5,487 bases of DNA from Nostoc sp. CHAB 5715 (GTDB taxonomy: Bacteria > Cyanobacteriota > Cyanobacteriia > Cyanobacteriales > Nostocaceae). A program made the position numbers and the translations under genes. Location of the stretch: the NCBI RefSeq assembly GCF_020829685.1, contig NZ_JAIVFR010000497.1:1-5487 (forward strand), in the 5' to 3' direction. Each line of letters opens with the position of its first letter. Within the stretch, counting starts at the first letter, position 1. Positions 1-5,487 of the stretch are shown piece after piece. The notes beneath the pieces are model-generated. The model saw only the letters and a program-made list of their open reading frames with translations, was not told the DNA's origin and ran no database searches.

Positions 1-19
1 GATAAATTACTTGTGATAT

Positions 20-96
20 GTCATTGCGAGTGGAACGAAGTGAAACGAAGCAATCACAACGTCTGGAGCGATTGCTTCACTCCGTTCGCAATTGAC
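20..96. repeat. Imperfect palindromic interspersed repeat
   Basis: The left arm (about 20-57) begins GTCATTGCGAG and ends GAAGCAATCAC. The right arm (about 67-96), read on the other strand, begins GTCAATTGCGAACGG and ends GAAGCAATCGC. The arms therefore match with small gaps around a roughly 10-nt centre. The GTCATTGCGAG...GAAGCAATC pattern resembles a dispersed palindrome common between genes in cyanobacteria and other bacteria (recalled, not searched). The left arm also repeats ACGAAG internally. Transcribed, it would fold into a long imperfect hairpin. It encodes nothing recognisable. Confidence 0.7.
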
Positions 97-120
97 AACT
101 GTTTAACCGGACGTGATATG
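92..120 (+). promoter_or_regulatory. Candidate sigma-70-type promoter upstream of sppA
   Basis: A perfect -35 hexamer TTGACA lies at 92-97, overlapping the right end of the palindromic repeat. After a 17-nt spacer the -10 position (115-120) reads GATATG, matching TATAAT at only three of six bases. If used, transcription would start near 127 and the whole heptamer array would lie in an sppA leader of about 205 nt. The weak -10 box makes this a candidate only. Confidence 0.25.
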
Positions 121-122
121 AG

Positions 123-136
123 GGAGTTAGGAGTTA
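123..136. repeat. Two-unit GGAGTTA tandem repeat
   Basis: GGAGTTA occurs twice back to back (123-129 and 130-136). It is a second heptamer of the short tandem type and lies 10 bp before the large CCCAATN array. The AGGAG inside it resembles a ribosome binding site but is about 200 nt from the sppA start, so it cannot serve that gene. Confidence 0.6.
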
Positions 137-146
137 AAAATTCTCT

Positions 147-328
147 CCCAATGCCCAATGCCCAATGCCCAATGCCCAATTCCCAATTCCCAATTCCCAA
201 TGCCCAATGCCCAATGCCCAATTCCCAATTCCCAATTCCCAATTCCCAATTCCCAATGCCCAATGCCCAATGCCCAATTCCCAATGCCCAATGCCCAATG
301 CCCAATGCCCAATTCCCAATTCCCAATA
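147..328. repeat. 26-unit CCCAATN heptamer array (STRR)
   Basis: There are exactly 26 uninterrupted 7-bp units. The last base is G in 14 units, T in 11 and A in the final one, in the order G4 T3 G3 T5 G3 T1 G4 T2 A1. This is a short tandemly repeated repetitive (STRR) sequence of the kind known from heterocystous cyanobacteria. The minus strand reads as GGG tracts separated by 4 nt, the GGGNATT quadruplex-type repeat. Because 7 is not a multiple of 3 and no unit makes a stop codon, the array is open in all six frames and yields spurious low-complexity ORFs. Its end is 4 bp before the sppA ATG, so it occupies the usual ribosome-binding region and no Shine-Dalgarno motif is left there. Confidence 0.97.
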
Positions 329-332
329 ACTA

Positions 333-2168
333 ATGCGTAATTTTATTAAACAAACTTTTGCTAGTTTAATTGGCACCTTACTAGGACTAATTATTTTCGG
401 TGGTCTGGGAACCACTGGATTGTTCTTGCTAATATTGGCTGCTAGCTCCTCTAAAGATACTGGGCCAAATGTGAAAGATAAGTCAGTGTTGGTTTTTGAC
501 TTGTCAATGAAAATTACTGATAGCGAACCTAGTTCAGACAAACTGTTTCAAAACACAATATCAGGTGTAGATGACGAAAGAATGGCACTCCGCAAAGTTG
601 TGGAAACTTTGGAAAAGGCGCGGCGCGATCCGCGAATTGTCGGGATCTATTTAGATGCAACAAGCACAAGCCAAGCTGGTAACGTTGGCTATGCGTCCCT
701 AAAAGAAATTCGGAAAGCGTTGGAAGAGTTTCGCGCTGCGGGGAAAAAGATTGTTGCTTATGGCAGTGATTGGAGTAAAAAGGAATATTACCTTAGTTCA
801 GTGGCAGATTCCGTTGTACTTAATCCTCTGGGAATGATGGAAGTCAACGGTTTGAGTTCACAACCGATGTTCTTAGCGGGTGCATTGCAGAAATATGGCA
901 TTGGTGTTCAAGTCGTGCGGGTGGGGAAATTTAAGGGGGCTGTAGAACGGTTTATCCTCACAAAGTTGAGTCCAGAAAACCGCGAACAAACCCAGAAATT
1001 GTTAAATGATGTTTGGGGAGAGTGGCGCACTACTGTAGGCGCAAGTCGAAAAATTAAACCTGAGAAATTGCAAGCGATCGCAGATAATCAGGCACTATTG
1101 GAAGCCACGCAAGCCAAAACTACTGGTTTAGTCGATCGAGTAGCATACCCCGATGAAGTGGTAACTGACCTCAAAAAGTTGACAAATAGCGATAAAGACG
1201 ACAAAACATTCCGACAAATTAGGCTCAATAGCTATGCAGAAGTTTCTGGCAAATCTTTCGGTGTAGAACGTAGTTCAAAAAATAAAATTGCCGTTGTTTA
1301 TGCTGAGGGCGAGATTGTCGATGGTAAAGGAGAAGATGGGCTAGTAGGAGGCGATCGCTTTGCCAAAATCTTCAACAGACTCCGACAAGATAAGGATGTA
1401 AAAGCTGTTGTATTACGAATTAATAGTCCTGGTGGTAGCGCTACCGCAGCCGAAGTCATGCAGCGAGAGGTGAAATTAACTCGTGAAGCGAAACCGGTTG
1501 TAGTGTCAATGGGTGATGTAGCCGCCTCTGGTGGTTATTGGATTGCTAGCGACTCTAACCGCATTTTTGCCGAACCAAATACTATCACAGGTTCAATAGG
1601 TGTATTTGGGTTGCTATTCAATGGTGAAAAGCTAGCGAGTGATAACGGCATCACCTGGGATTCGGTAAAAACTGCACGCTATGCTGATAGTCAAACAGTT
1701 TCGCGTCCAAAATCGCCTCAAGAGTTGGCAATTTATCAACGTAGTGTGAACCGAATTTATGATATGTTTCTGAATAAAGTTTCTCAAGGTCGGAAACTCC
1801 CAGAACAAAAAGTAGCAGAAATTGCTCAAGGACGGGTTTGGTCTGGTGTAGCGGCTAAGGAAATTGGTTTGGTGGATGAAATTGGCGGTTTGAATAGTGC
1901 GATCGCGTACACTGTCAAGCAGGCGAAACTAGAAGAAGACTGGGAAGTGCAAGAATATCCTCGCACTAGCAGTTTCGGAGAACGGTTTTTTGGACGTGCA
2001 ACACAAGAGGTGCGGACTGCTTTAGGAATTGAGGCGACGCAACTCAAACAATCCAATCCCCTCACCAATGAATTCCAGAAGTTGCAACAGGAAATCGGAA
2101 TTCTGCAAAAGATGAACGATCCACAAGGGGTTTATGCCCGTTTGCCTTTCAACTTGAAGATTGAGTAG
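333..2168 (+). CDS. sppA: Signal peptide peptidase SppA, 67K type (S49 family)
   Basis: This is a membrane-anchored serine protease that would cleave leftover signal peptides. In cyanobacteria SppA-type proteases are also linked to light-acclimation proteolysis (family knowledge). The 611 residues match the long two-domain form (E. coli SppA 618). Residues about 11-37 form one hydrophobic anchor. The N-terminal S49 domain (about 50-275) carries the probable catalytic lysine K201 in [10 protein letters not shown]. The C-terminal domain (about 315-530) carries INSPGGS (364-370) and the probable nucleophile S399 in DVAASGGYW, followed by TGSIGVFG. The Lys/Ser dyad is thus intact across the two domains. 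The ATG at 333 is chosen because MRNFIKQTF followed directly by the anchor is the normal cyanobacterial N-terminus. There is no Shine-Dalgarno motif, as the heptamer array ends 4 bp upstream. Three HIP1 octamers lie within the gene, and nothing suggests damage or recent transfer. Confidence 0.96.
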   Translation: MRNFIKQTFASLIGTLLGLIIFGGLGTTGLFLLILAASSSKDTGPNVKDKSVLVFDLSMKITDSEPSSDKLFQNTISGVDDERMALRKVVETLEKARRDPRIVGIYLDATSTSQAGNVGYASLKEIRKALEEFRAAGKKIVAYGSDWSKKEYYLSSVADSVVLNPLGMMEVNGLSSQPMFLAGALQKYGIGVQVVRVGKFKGAVERFILTKLSPENREQTQKLLNDVWGEWRTTVGASRKIKPEKLQAIADNQALLEATQAKTTGLVDRVAYPDEVVTDLKKLTNSDKDDKTFRQIRLNSYAEVSGKSFGVERSSKNKIAVVYAEGEIVDGKGEDGLVGGDRFAKIFNRLRQDKDVKAVVLRINSPGGSATAAEVMQREVKLTREAKPVVVSMGDVAASGGYWIASDSNRIFAEPNTITGSIGVFGLLFNGEKLASDNGITWDSVKTARYADSQTVSRPKSPQELAIYQRSVNRIYDMFLNKVSQGRKLPEQKVAEIAQGRVWSGVAAKEIGLVDEIGGLNSAIAYTVKQAKLEEDWEVQEYPRTSSFGERFFGRATQEVRTALGIEATQLKQSNPLTNEFQKLQQEIGILQKMNDPQGVYARLPFNLKIE

Positions 2169-2201
2169 ATGCTTTTTTGAGTATCGAATTACCCAAAACA
2201 A

Positions 2202-2285
2202 AAACCTCAAAGAGTCCTGCCGGACATCCCTCTCCAAAGCATCGGAGAGGGACAGGTTTTGCTATGCAAAACCAGGGTGAGGTTT
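2202..2285. repeat. 84-bp multi-hairpin (cloverleaf-like) intergenic repeat
   Basis: Outer arms AAACCTCA (2202-2209) and TGAGGTTT (2278-2285) are perfect 8-bp inverted repeats. They enclose three further hairpins: GTCC/GGAC (2214-2225, 4 bp, 4-nt loop); TCCCTCTCC/GGAGAGGGA (2227-2252, 9 bp, 8-nt loop); and GGTTTTGC/GCAAAACC (2255-2273, 8 bp, 3-nt loop). Together they would fold as a four-way junction. The CCCTCTCC...GGAGAGGG core with AACCTCA ends resembles a palindrome family widespread between cyanobacterial genes (recalled). It starts 33 bp after the sppA stop. It might shape the sppA mRNA 3' end, but no T-run follows it. Confidence 0.75.
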
Positions 2286-2290
2286 CTTTA

Positions 2291-2347
2291 AGCCTTAACC
2301 CAAGCGTATTTAGTTAAGTCATATCCCAATACGCTTGGGTTAAGGCT
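2291..2347. repeat. Perfect 20-bp inverted repeat with 17-nt loop
   Basis: The left arm 2291-2310 (AGCCTTAACCCAAGCGTATT) is exactly complementary to the right arm 2328-2347, around loop 2311-2327. After one mismatch, TTT (2287-2289) can pair with AAA (2349-2351). It would form a very stable hairpin in RNA from either strand. It may act as a repeat element or as a transcription or decay barrier between sppA and the dynamin gene. It is not a classic intrinsic terminator, because the nearest T-run on the plus strand (2369-2375) is over 20 nt away. Confidence 0.85.
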
Positions 2348-2375
2348 AAAACTATGTTACAAAGTCAATTTTTTT

Positions 2376-2411
2376 AACGAACCGCCAAGACGCCAAGGAC
2401 GCAGAGAGAAG
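2376..2411. repeat. Degenerate CGCCAAG short repeat
   Basis: CGCCAAG occurs at 2383-2389 and 2391-2397, followed by the related CGCAGAG at 2400-2406, so the spacing is 8 then 9 bp. The surrounding AACGAACCGCCAAGACGC stretch resembles a purine-rich dispersed repeat seen often between Nostoc genes (recalled, not searched). No start codon or coding signal is attached. From its end to the next gene (2412-2533) the DNA is AT-rich. I see no further convincing element there except a 10-bp direct repeat (2439-2448) of a piece of the upstream hairpin loop. Confidence 0.5.
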
Positions 2412-2533
2412 GAAGAAATGCTTAACTGAACTGTATTGAGTCATATCCAGCAGCCAAACCCCATCAAATATCTCAGAAATTATACTGAACCAGCAAGCCG
2501 ATAAATATTACTAATATATACATAAATATTATC

Positions 2534-2537
2534 AGGA
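2534..2537 (+). promoter_or_regulatory. Ribosome binding site deciding the dynamin-like start
   Basis: AGGA at 2534-2537 lies 8 nt before the ATG at 2546, a normal spacing. The other in-frame ATG, at 2537, overlaps this motif and has no usable ribosome binding site. The site therefore favours the start at 2546 (protein begins MSDLPLQC). Confidence 0.6.
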
Positions 2538-2545
2538 TGCTGAAT

Positions 2546-4987
2546 ATGTCAGATTTACCGCTTCAGTGCAAAAATTTGAAAGAGCAGGTTGAGTCTATAT
2601 TACAACTTTTACAACAAGAACCAACGCTACGTTTCCAAGATATTACACCTGTACAAACTTCCCTAAGTAAGGCGATTTCCCCAAAATTTGAGATTGTGTT
2701 TGCGGGTGCATTTAGTGCCGGGAAATCAATGCTAATCAATGCACTATTGGAGAGGGAATTACTCTACAGTGCAGAGGGACACGCTACAGGTACAGAATGC
2801 AAAATCGAGTATGCAGAAGTAGATAAAGAACGTGTTGTTTTGACGTTTTTAAGTGAAGTAGAGATTCGGGAACAAGCAGTTTCTTTGTGTCAGCAACTAG
2901 GATTTAAGACAGTAGCTAATATCAACCAAGCTGATGTAATTAACTTGCTACGCCAAGGTTGTGAAGCGATTATTCAGCAGGAGGGTGGTGAGAATAAATC
3001 AGAACGTGCAAAACAGGCGAAGGCGTTAATGTTGTTGCTAGAGGGATATATAGCAAACCGCGATCGCATCAGCACGGTTAATAATGCTACATATTCAATG
3101 GAACAATTTAACTTTGCCAATCTCAAGGAAGCGGCTGGATATGCCCGTCGTGGTAGTAATAGTGCAGTATTGAAGCGAATAGAATATTACTGCAATCATC
3201 CTTTGCTACAAGATGGTAATGTAATTATTGACACACCGGGTATAGATGCACCAGTAGAGAAAGATGCACAGCTAACTTATGCCAAAATTCAACATCCTGA
3301 TACTTCGGCGGTGGTGTGTGTGCTAAAACCTGCTGCGGCGGGTGAGATGACAAAAGAAGAAACAGAACTTTTGGAATTAATGCGGGAGAATGGGGGAGTA
3401 CGCGATCGCGTTTTCTATATCTTCAACCGCATCGATGAAACTTGGTATAATACTCAGCTACGGCAACGATTAGATGATTTAATTAGTGGGCAATTTTACA
3501 ATTCAAGCAAGGTTTATAAAACGAGTGGATTATTAGGATTTTATGGCAGTCAGATTAAACAGACAAGCCAACAAGATAGATTTGGTTTAGATTCTGTTTT
3601 CGCAGAAAGTATTAAAGGTTTAGATGGTAAAGAAGAAACACCACAATTTGTCTATGCGTTTAACAACTACTGTGTAAATTCAGGAAAGCTGTCTTCTACT
3701 AAATTCCGTGTCTCTGTTAACGGCTTTGAAACCCCAAATCAAAATTATGTGCGGATTCTGGGAGATTGGGGAAATGAAATTATAGAACAGCTAATTAAAG
3801 ATAGTGGTACTGAAGAATTTCGCACAGCAATTACTCGCTATCTTACCGAAGAAAAGCGTCCCCAATTATTTAAAAATCTTGCTGATGATTTGGAAGATGT
3901 TTGTATCAAACTGAAAAAACATTATCAGAGTGTTCAACGCAATTTAGATAGTCAGCCCCAAGAAATTGAGACGATGAAGGCGCAAGAGTTACAACGCCTA
4001 AATCAGCAACTCCAGCAAATTGGTAGAGACTTTCATGAGCATATTACAGAAGAAGTGAACCAAATAATTAATAATTCTTGTGATGCTTTTGAAGCAGATT
4101 TTAAGCAATTGCAATCACGAATGATTCGCCGTTTAGATGAATTGCTAGATACTTTTTCTGTAGCTTCTGCTTATCAACGTGCAACCATCAGCCATCCTCG
4201 CAACGCTACCGCACCTTTAATAGCTATTTTAGTAGAGGCATTTTATTACTTAGCAAATCAATTAGAAGATATTTTGGTTGAATCTTCTCAGCAAGTAGTG
4301 GCGAATTATTTCCAACGATTGATTGAAAAGATTCGCAAGTCAGAATATTATCGCCAGTTGTATCGTTTATTAGATAATGATGGTGGTATTGAACAAGAGA
4401 TCAGAATTTTAGAAAAAGGAGTTGCTCAAGCATTAGTTAGTGCAGCTAGTGTAGAGTGCGATCGCTTTGTGCGAGAAAGTCCGAGATTTTACGATGAAGG
4501 CACTTTTTCTATATATCAATTTCGCCAAACTTTATCACAAACTTCTCAAGGTTACGACGCTGAAAGTATTGTGGAAGCGGAACCAGCAATTAGGCAATTA
4601 TTAAAGTTAGATTTTGAACCAAAAGTTTCCCACACTATTCGTAAATCTTTCCGTCAAACCATCAACCAAACCCTTAAAACTCACTTATTACCAATGGCAA
4701 ATCAGCAAGCAGATGAAATTTTGCAGCAATATCCACAGGCGCGTGCTTATTTAGAGAAAACATTGGAACAAGAAGCTGAAGAAAAAATTGCGAATAATCG
4801 ACGATTATTAAATGTTGTTGAAGAAAATATTGCCGCATATAATTCAGCAGCTTCTAGTATTAATACTTGTTTACAGGCGATGCAATTATCTGAACATCTT
4901 TTGCCTGTCATTGGTGATTCATTTGATACTGATGGTAGGTTTGCCAATAATGGATTTGTGATTTCAGATGTGGTACAAAAGGTTTAG
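2546..4987 (+). CDS. Dynamin-like GTPase, SynDLP-type
   Basis: A large GTPase expected to oligomerise on, and remodel, cyanobacterial membranes. From the start at 2546 it has 813 residues, near the size I recall for Synechocystis SynDLP (about 812). Seen motifs: P-loop GAFSAGKS (54-61, K60), switch-I threonine T81 or T83 in ATGTE, DTPG (229-232) and a G4-type NRID (294-297). About 145 residues separate switch I from DTPG, so the GTPase domain has a large insert. Helical, Q/E-rich segments about 450-500 and 715-765 fit a stalk and signalling bundle. A hydrophobic patch at 556-573 may touch lipid but is too polar-flanked for a clear membrane span. C8 and C775 lie close to the two ends, matching in position a disulfide I recall for SynDLP. 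It is clearly different from the shorter N. punctiforme BDLP1, which resembles mitofusin. The start 9 nt upstream (MLNMSD) is possible but lacks a ribosome binding site. Three HIP1 sites lie within the gene. The family call is firm; orthology is inferred. Confidence 0.88.
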   Translation: MSDLPLQCKNLKEQVESILQLLQQEPTLRFQDITPVQTSLSKAISPKFEIVFAGAFSAGKSMLINALLERELLYSAEGHATGTECKIEYAEVDKERVVLTFLSEVEIREQAVSLCQQLGFKTVANINQADVINLLRQGCEAIIQQEGGENKSERAKQAKALMLLLEGYIANRDRISTVNNATYSMEQFNFANLKEAAGYARRGSNSAVLKRIEYYCNHPLLQDGNVIIDTPGIDAPVEKDAQLTYAKIQHPDTSAVVCVLKPAAAGEMTKEETELLELMRENGGVRDRVFYIFNRIDETWYNTQLRQRLDDLISGQFYNSSKVYKTSGLLGFYGSQIKQTSQQDRFGLDSVFAESIKGLDGKEETPQFVYAFNNYCVNSGKLSSTKFRVSVNGFETPNQNYVRILGDWGNEIIEQLIKDSGTEEFRTAITRYLTEEKRPQLFKNLADDLEDVCIKLKKHYQSVQRNLDSQPQEIETMKAQELQRLNQQLQQIGRDFHEHITEEVNQIINNSCDAFEADFKQLQSRMIRRLDELLDTFSVASAYQRATISHPRNATAPLIAILVEAFYYLANQLEDILVESSQQVVANYFQRLIEKIRKSEYYRQLYRLLDNDGGIEQEIRILEKGVAQALVSAASVECDRFVRESPRFYDEGTFSIYQFRQTLSQTSQGYDAESIVEAEPAIRQLLKLDFEPKVSHTIRKSFRQTINQTLKTHLLPMANQQADEILQQYPQARAYLEKTLEQEAEEKIANNRRLLNVVEENIAAYNSAASSINTCLQAMQLSEHLLPVIGDSFDTDGRFANNGFVISDVVQKV

Positions 4988-5034
4988 TTTTATATATCGC
5001 AATCCTATTTAATTTGTGAAAATTCGCGGTATCC

Positions 5035-5067
5035 AGATCCCCGGCTTCTCAAAGAAGCCGGGGATCT
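5035..5067. repeat. Perfect 15-bp hairpin between dynamin-like and ldcA-like genes
   Basis: The left arm AGATCCCCGGCTTCT (5035-5049) is exactly complementary to 5053-5067, with a 3-nt loop CAA. GATCCCCGGCTTCT-type palindromes are a common dispersed repeat in Nostoc-like genomes (recalled). The GC-rich stem could stop or pause polymerase after the dynamin-like gene, or stabilise the 3' end. It lacks a following T-run on either strand, so I do not call it a true terminator. It ends 18 bp before the next start codon and would lie in the leader of any read-through transcript. Confidence 0.85.
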
Positions 5068-5085
5068 AACTTTAACTCAATAGTT

Positions 5086-5487
5086 ATGACTATCAAACGT
5101 CGGCAATTTCTCACAACCTGTGGATTCGCTACCCTAGCTACCCAGATATCACCACTTACGGCTGAAGGTAAACTCACAAACACTATCCGCAAGCCGCCCC
5201 ACCTGCAAGCTGGCGATACTGTAGGATTGATTTCCCCTGCGGGTATCGTTGACGCTAAAGATATCGAAGCAGCGCAACAATCAATTTCACAGTTAGGGTT
5301 AAAAGTCAAGCTAGGGAAGCATATTTTAAACCGTTATGGCTATTTAGCGGGTAAAGATGCCGATCGCGCCCAGGATGTAAACTCGATGTTTAGCGATCGC
5401 ACCATAAAAGCAATTATTCCCATGCGTGGTGGTTGGGGTTGTAATCGCATTTTACCTTTACTCAACTACTCGCTAATCCGCTCCCAT
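5086..5487 (+). CDS. LD-carboxypeptidase, S66 family (LdcA-like), 5' part only
   Basis: The reading frame is open from ATG 5086 to the window end (134 codons, no stop), so only the N-terminal part of a protein usually about 300-350 residues long is present. Family members remove the terminal D-alanine from muropeptide tetrapeptides during peptidoglycan recycling or trimming. Supporting sequence: LQAGDTVGLISPAG (40-53), the usual S66 opening; GYLAGKDADRAQDVNSMF (85-102); and IIPMRGGWGCNRILP (110-124), the family's RGG(Y/W)G block. The catalytic serine (expected in a later GYSD-type motif), glutamate and histidine lie beyond the window. The N-terminus KRRQFLTTCGFATLA (4-18) looks like a twin-arginine export signal, unlike cytoplasmic E. 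coli LdcA. No Shine-Dalgarno motif precedes the ATG. The family is clear; the export prediction is moderate. Confidence 0.9.
   Translation, partial: MTIKRRQFLTTCGFATLATQISPLTAEGKLTNTIRKPPHLQAGDTVGLISPAGIVDAKDIEAAQQSISQLGLKVKLGKHILNRYGYLAGKDADRAQDVNSMFSDRTIKAIIPMRGGWGCNRILPLLNYSLIRSH

Noticed and set aside
147..328. CRISPR array
   Set aside because: The repeat is a continuous 7-bp tandem without spacers, and no cas gene is nearby.
13..340. Forward ORFs of about 60-106 codons across the heptamer array
   Set aside because: They exist because a stop-free 7-bp repeat is open in every frame. The product is a monotonous [18 protein letters not shown] repeat with no family resemblance. Discussed only as possible leader translation.
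54..541. Minus-strand ORFs encoding LGIGHWA-type repeats
   Set aside because: Same array read backwards; one merely runs into the antisense of sppA. No ribosome binding site or conserved protein.
2171..2178. T-run just after the sppA stop as an intrinsic terminator
   Set aside because: GCTTTTTT is preceded only by a weak TTCAA/TTGAA pairing with no GC-rich stem, so terminator structure is lacking.
1632..2237. Minus-strand ORFs opposite the 3' half of sppA
   Set aside because: Shadows of a well-supported gene, with no recognisable domain.
2202..2285. tRNA gene, because of the cloverleaf-like fold
   Set aside because: Stem lengths, loops and conserved tRNA bases (such as the T-loop GTTC) do not fit; there is no 7-bp acceptor/5-bp T-stem layout.
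2481..2520. Promoter for the dynamin-like gene (TATACT 2481-2486 or TATATA 2515-2520)
   Set aside because: The AT-rich region makes -10 look-alikes easy to find, and neither has a recognisable -35 hexamer 16-18 nt upstream.
4747..5309. Minus-strand ORFs opposite the dynamin-like 3' end and the ldcA-like gene
   Set aside because: Antisense shadows. The plus-strand frames there carry clear protein family motifs.

Overview
The window looks like chromosomal DNA from a filamentous, heterocyst-forming cyanobacterium of the Nostoc/Anabaena group. Three things point there. First, seven exact copies of the palindromic octamer GCGATCGC (HIP1) occur in 5.5 kb, where about 0.08 would be expected by chance. 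Second, there is a 26-unit array of the heptamer CCCAAT(G/T), a short tandem repeat type typical of Nostoc. Third, the encoded proteins have clear cyanobacterial character. The gaps between genes are packed with palindromic and tandem repeats, also usual for this group.

Layout: positions 1-332 carry no convincing gene. They hold an imperfect palindromic repeat (20-96), a weak promoter candidate (92-120), a two-unit GGAGTTA repeat (123-136) and the CCCAATN array (147-328). The array stops 4 bp before the start codon of sppA (333-2168, +), a 611-residue membrane-anchored signal peptide peptidase of the long two-domain S49 type. The 377-bp gap 2169-2545 contains an 84-bp multi-hairpin repeat, a perfect 20-bp inverted repeat with a 17-nt loop, and a degenerate CGCCAAG repeat. 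Next is a large dynamin-like GTPase (2546-4987, +), which I interpret as the counterpart of Synechocystis SynDLP. A 98-bp gap with a 15-bp perfect hairpin separates it from the 5' part of an S66 LD-carboxypeptidase gene with a twin-arginine-type leader (5086 to the window end, +).

All three genes point the same way and act at membranes or the cell envelope: proteolysis of membrane or signal peptides, membrane remodelling, and peptidoglycan peptide trimming. The sequence does not prove an operon, because the gaps are large or filled with hairpins. The sppA and dynamin genes are probably separate transcription units; the dynamin and carboxypeptidase genes could be co-transcribed.

I see no phage, transposase, CRISPR, tRNA or rRNA sequence, and no clearly new multi-gene system. 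The most interesting signals are the heptamer array and the dynamin-like protein. The array is a run of GGG tracts on the minus strand able to form quadruplexes; on the plus strand it would give a leader with many AUGs whose three frames all stop around the sppA start codon. The dynamin-like protein keeps terminal cysteines that fit a redox link described for SynDLP.
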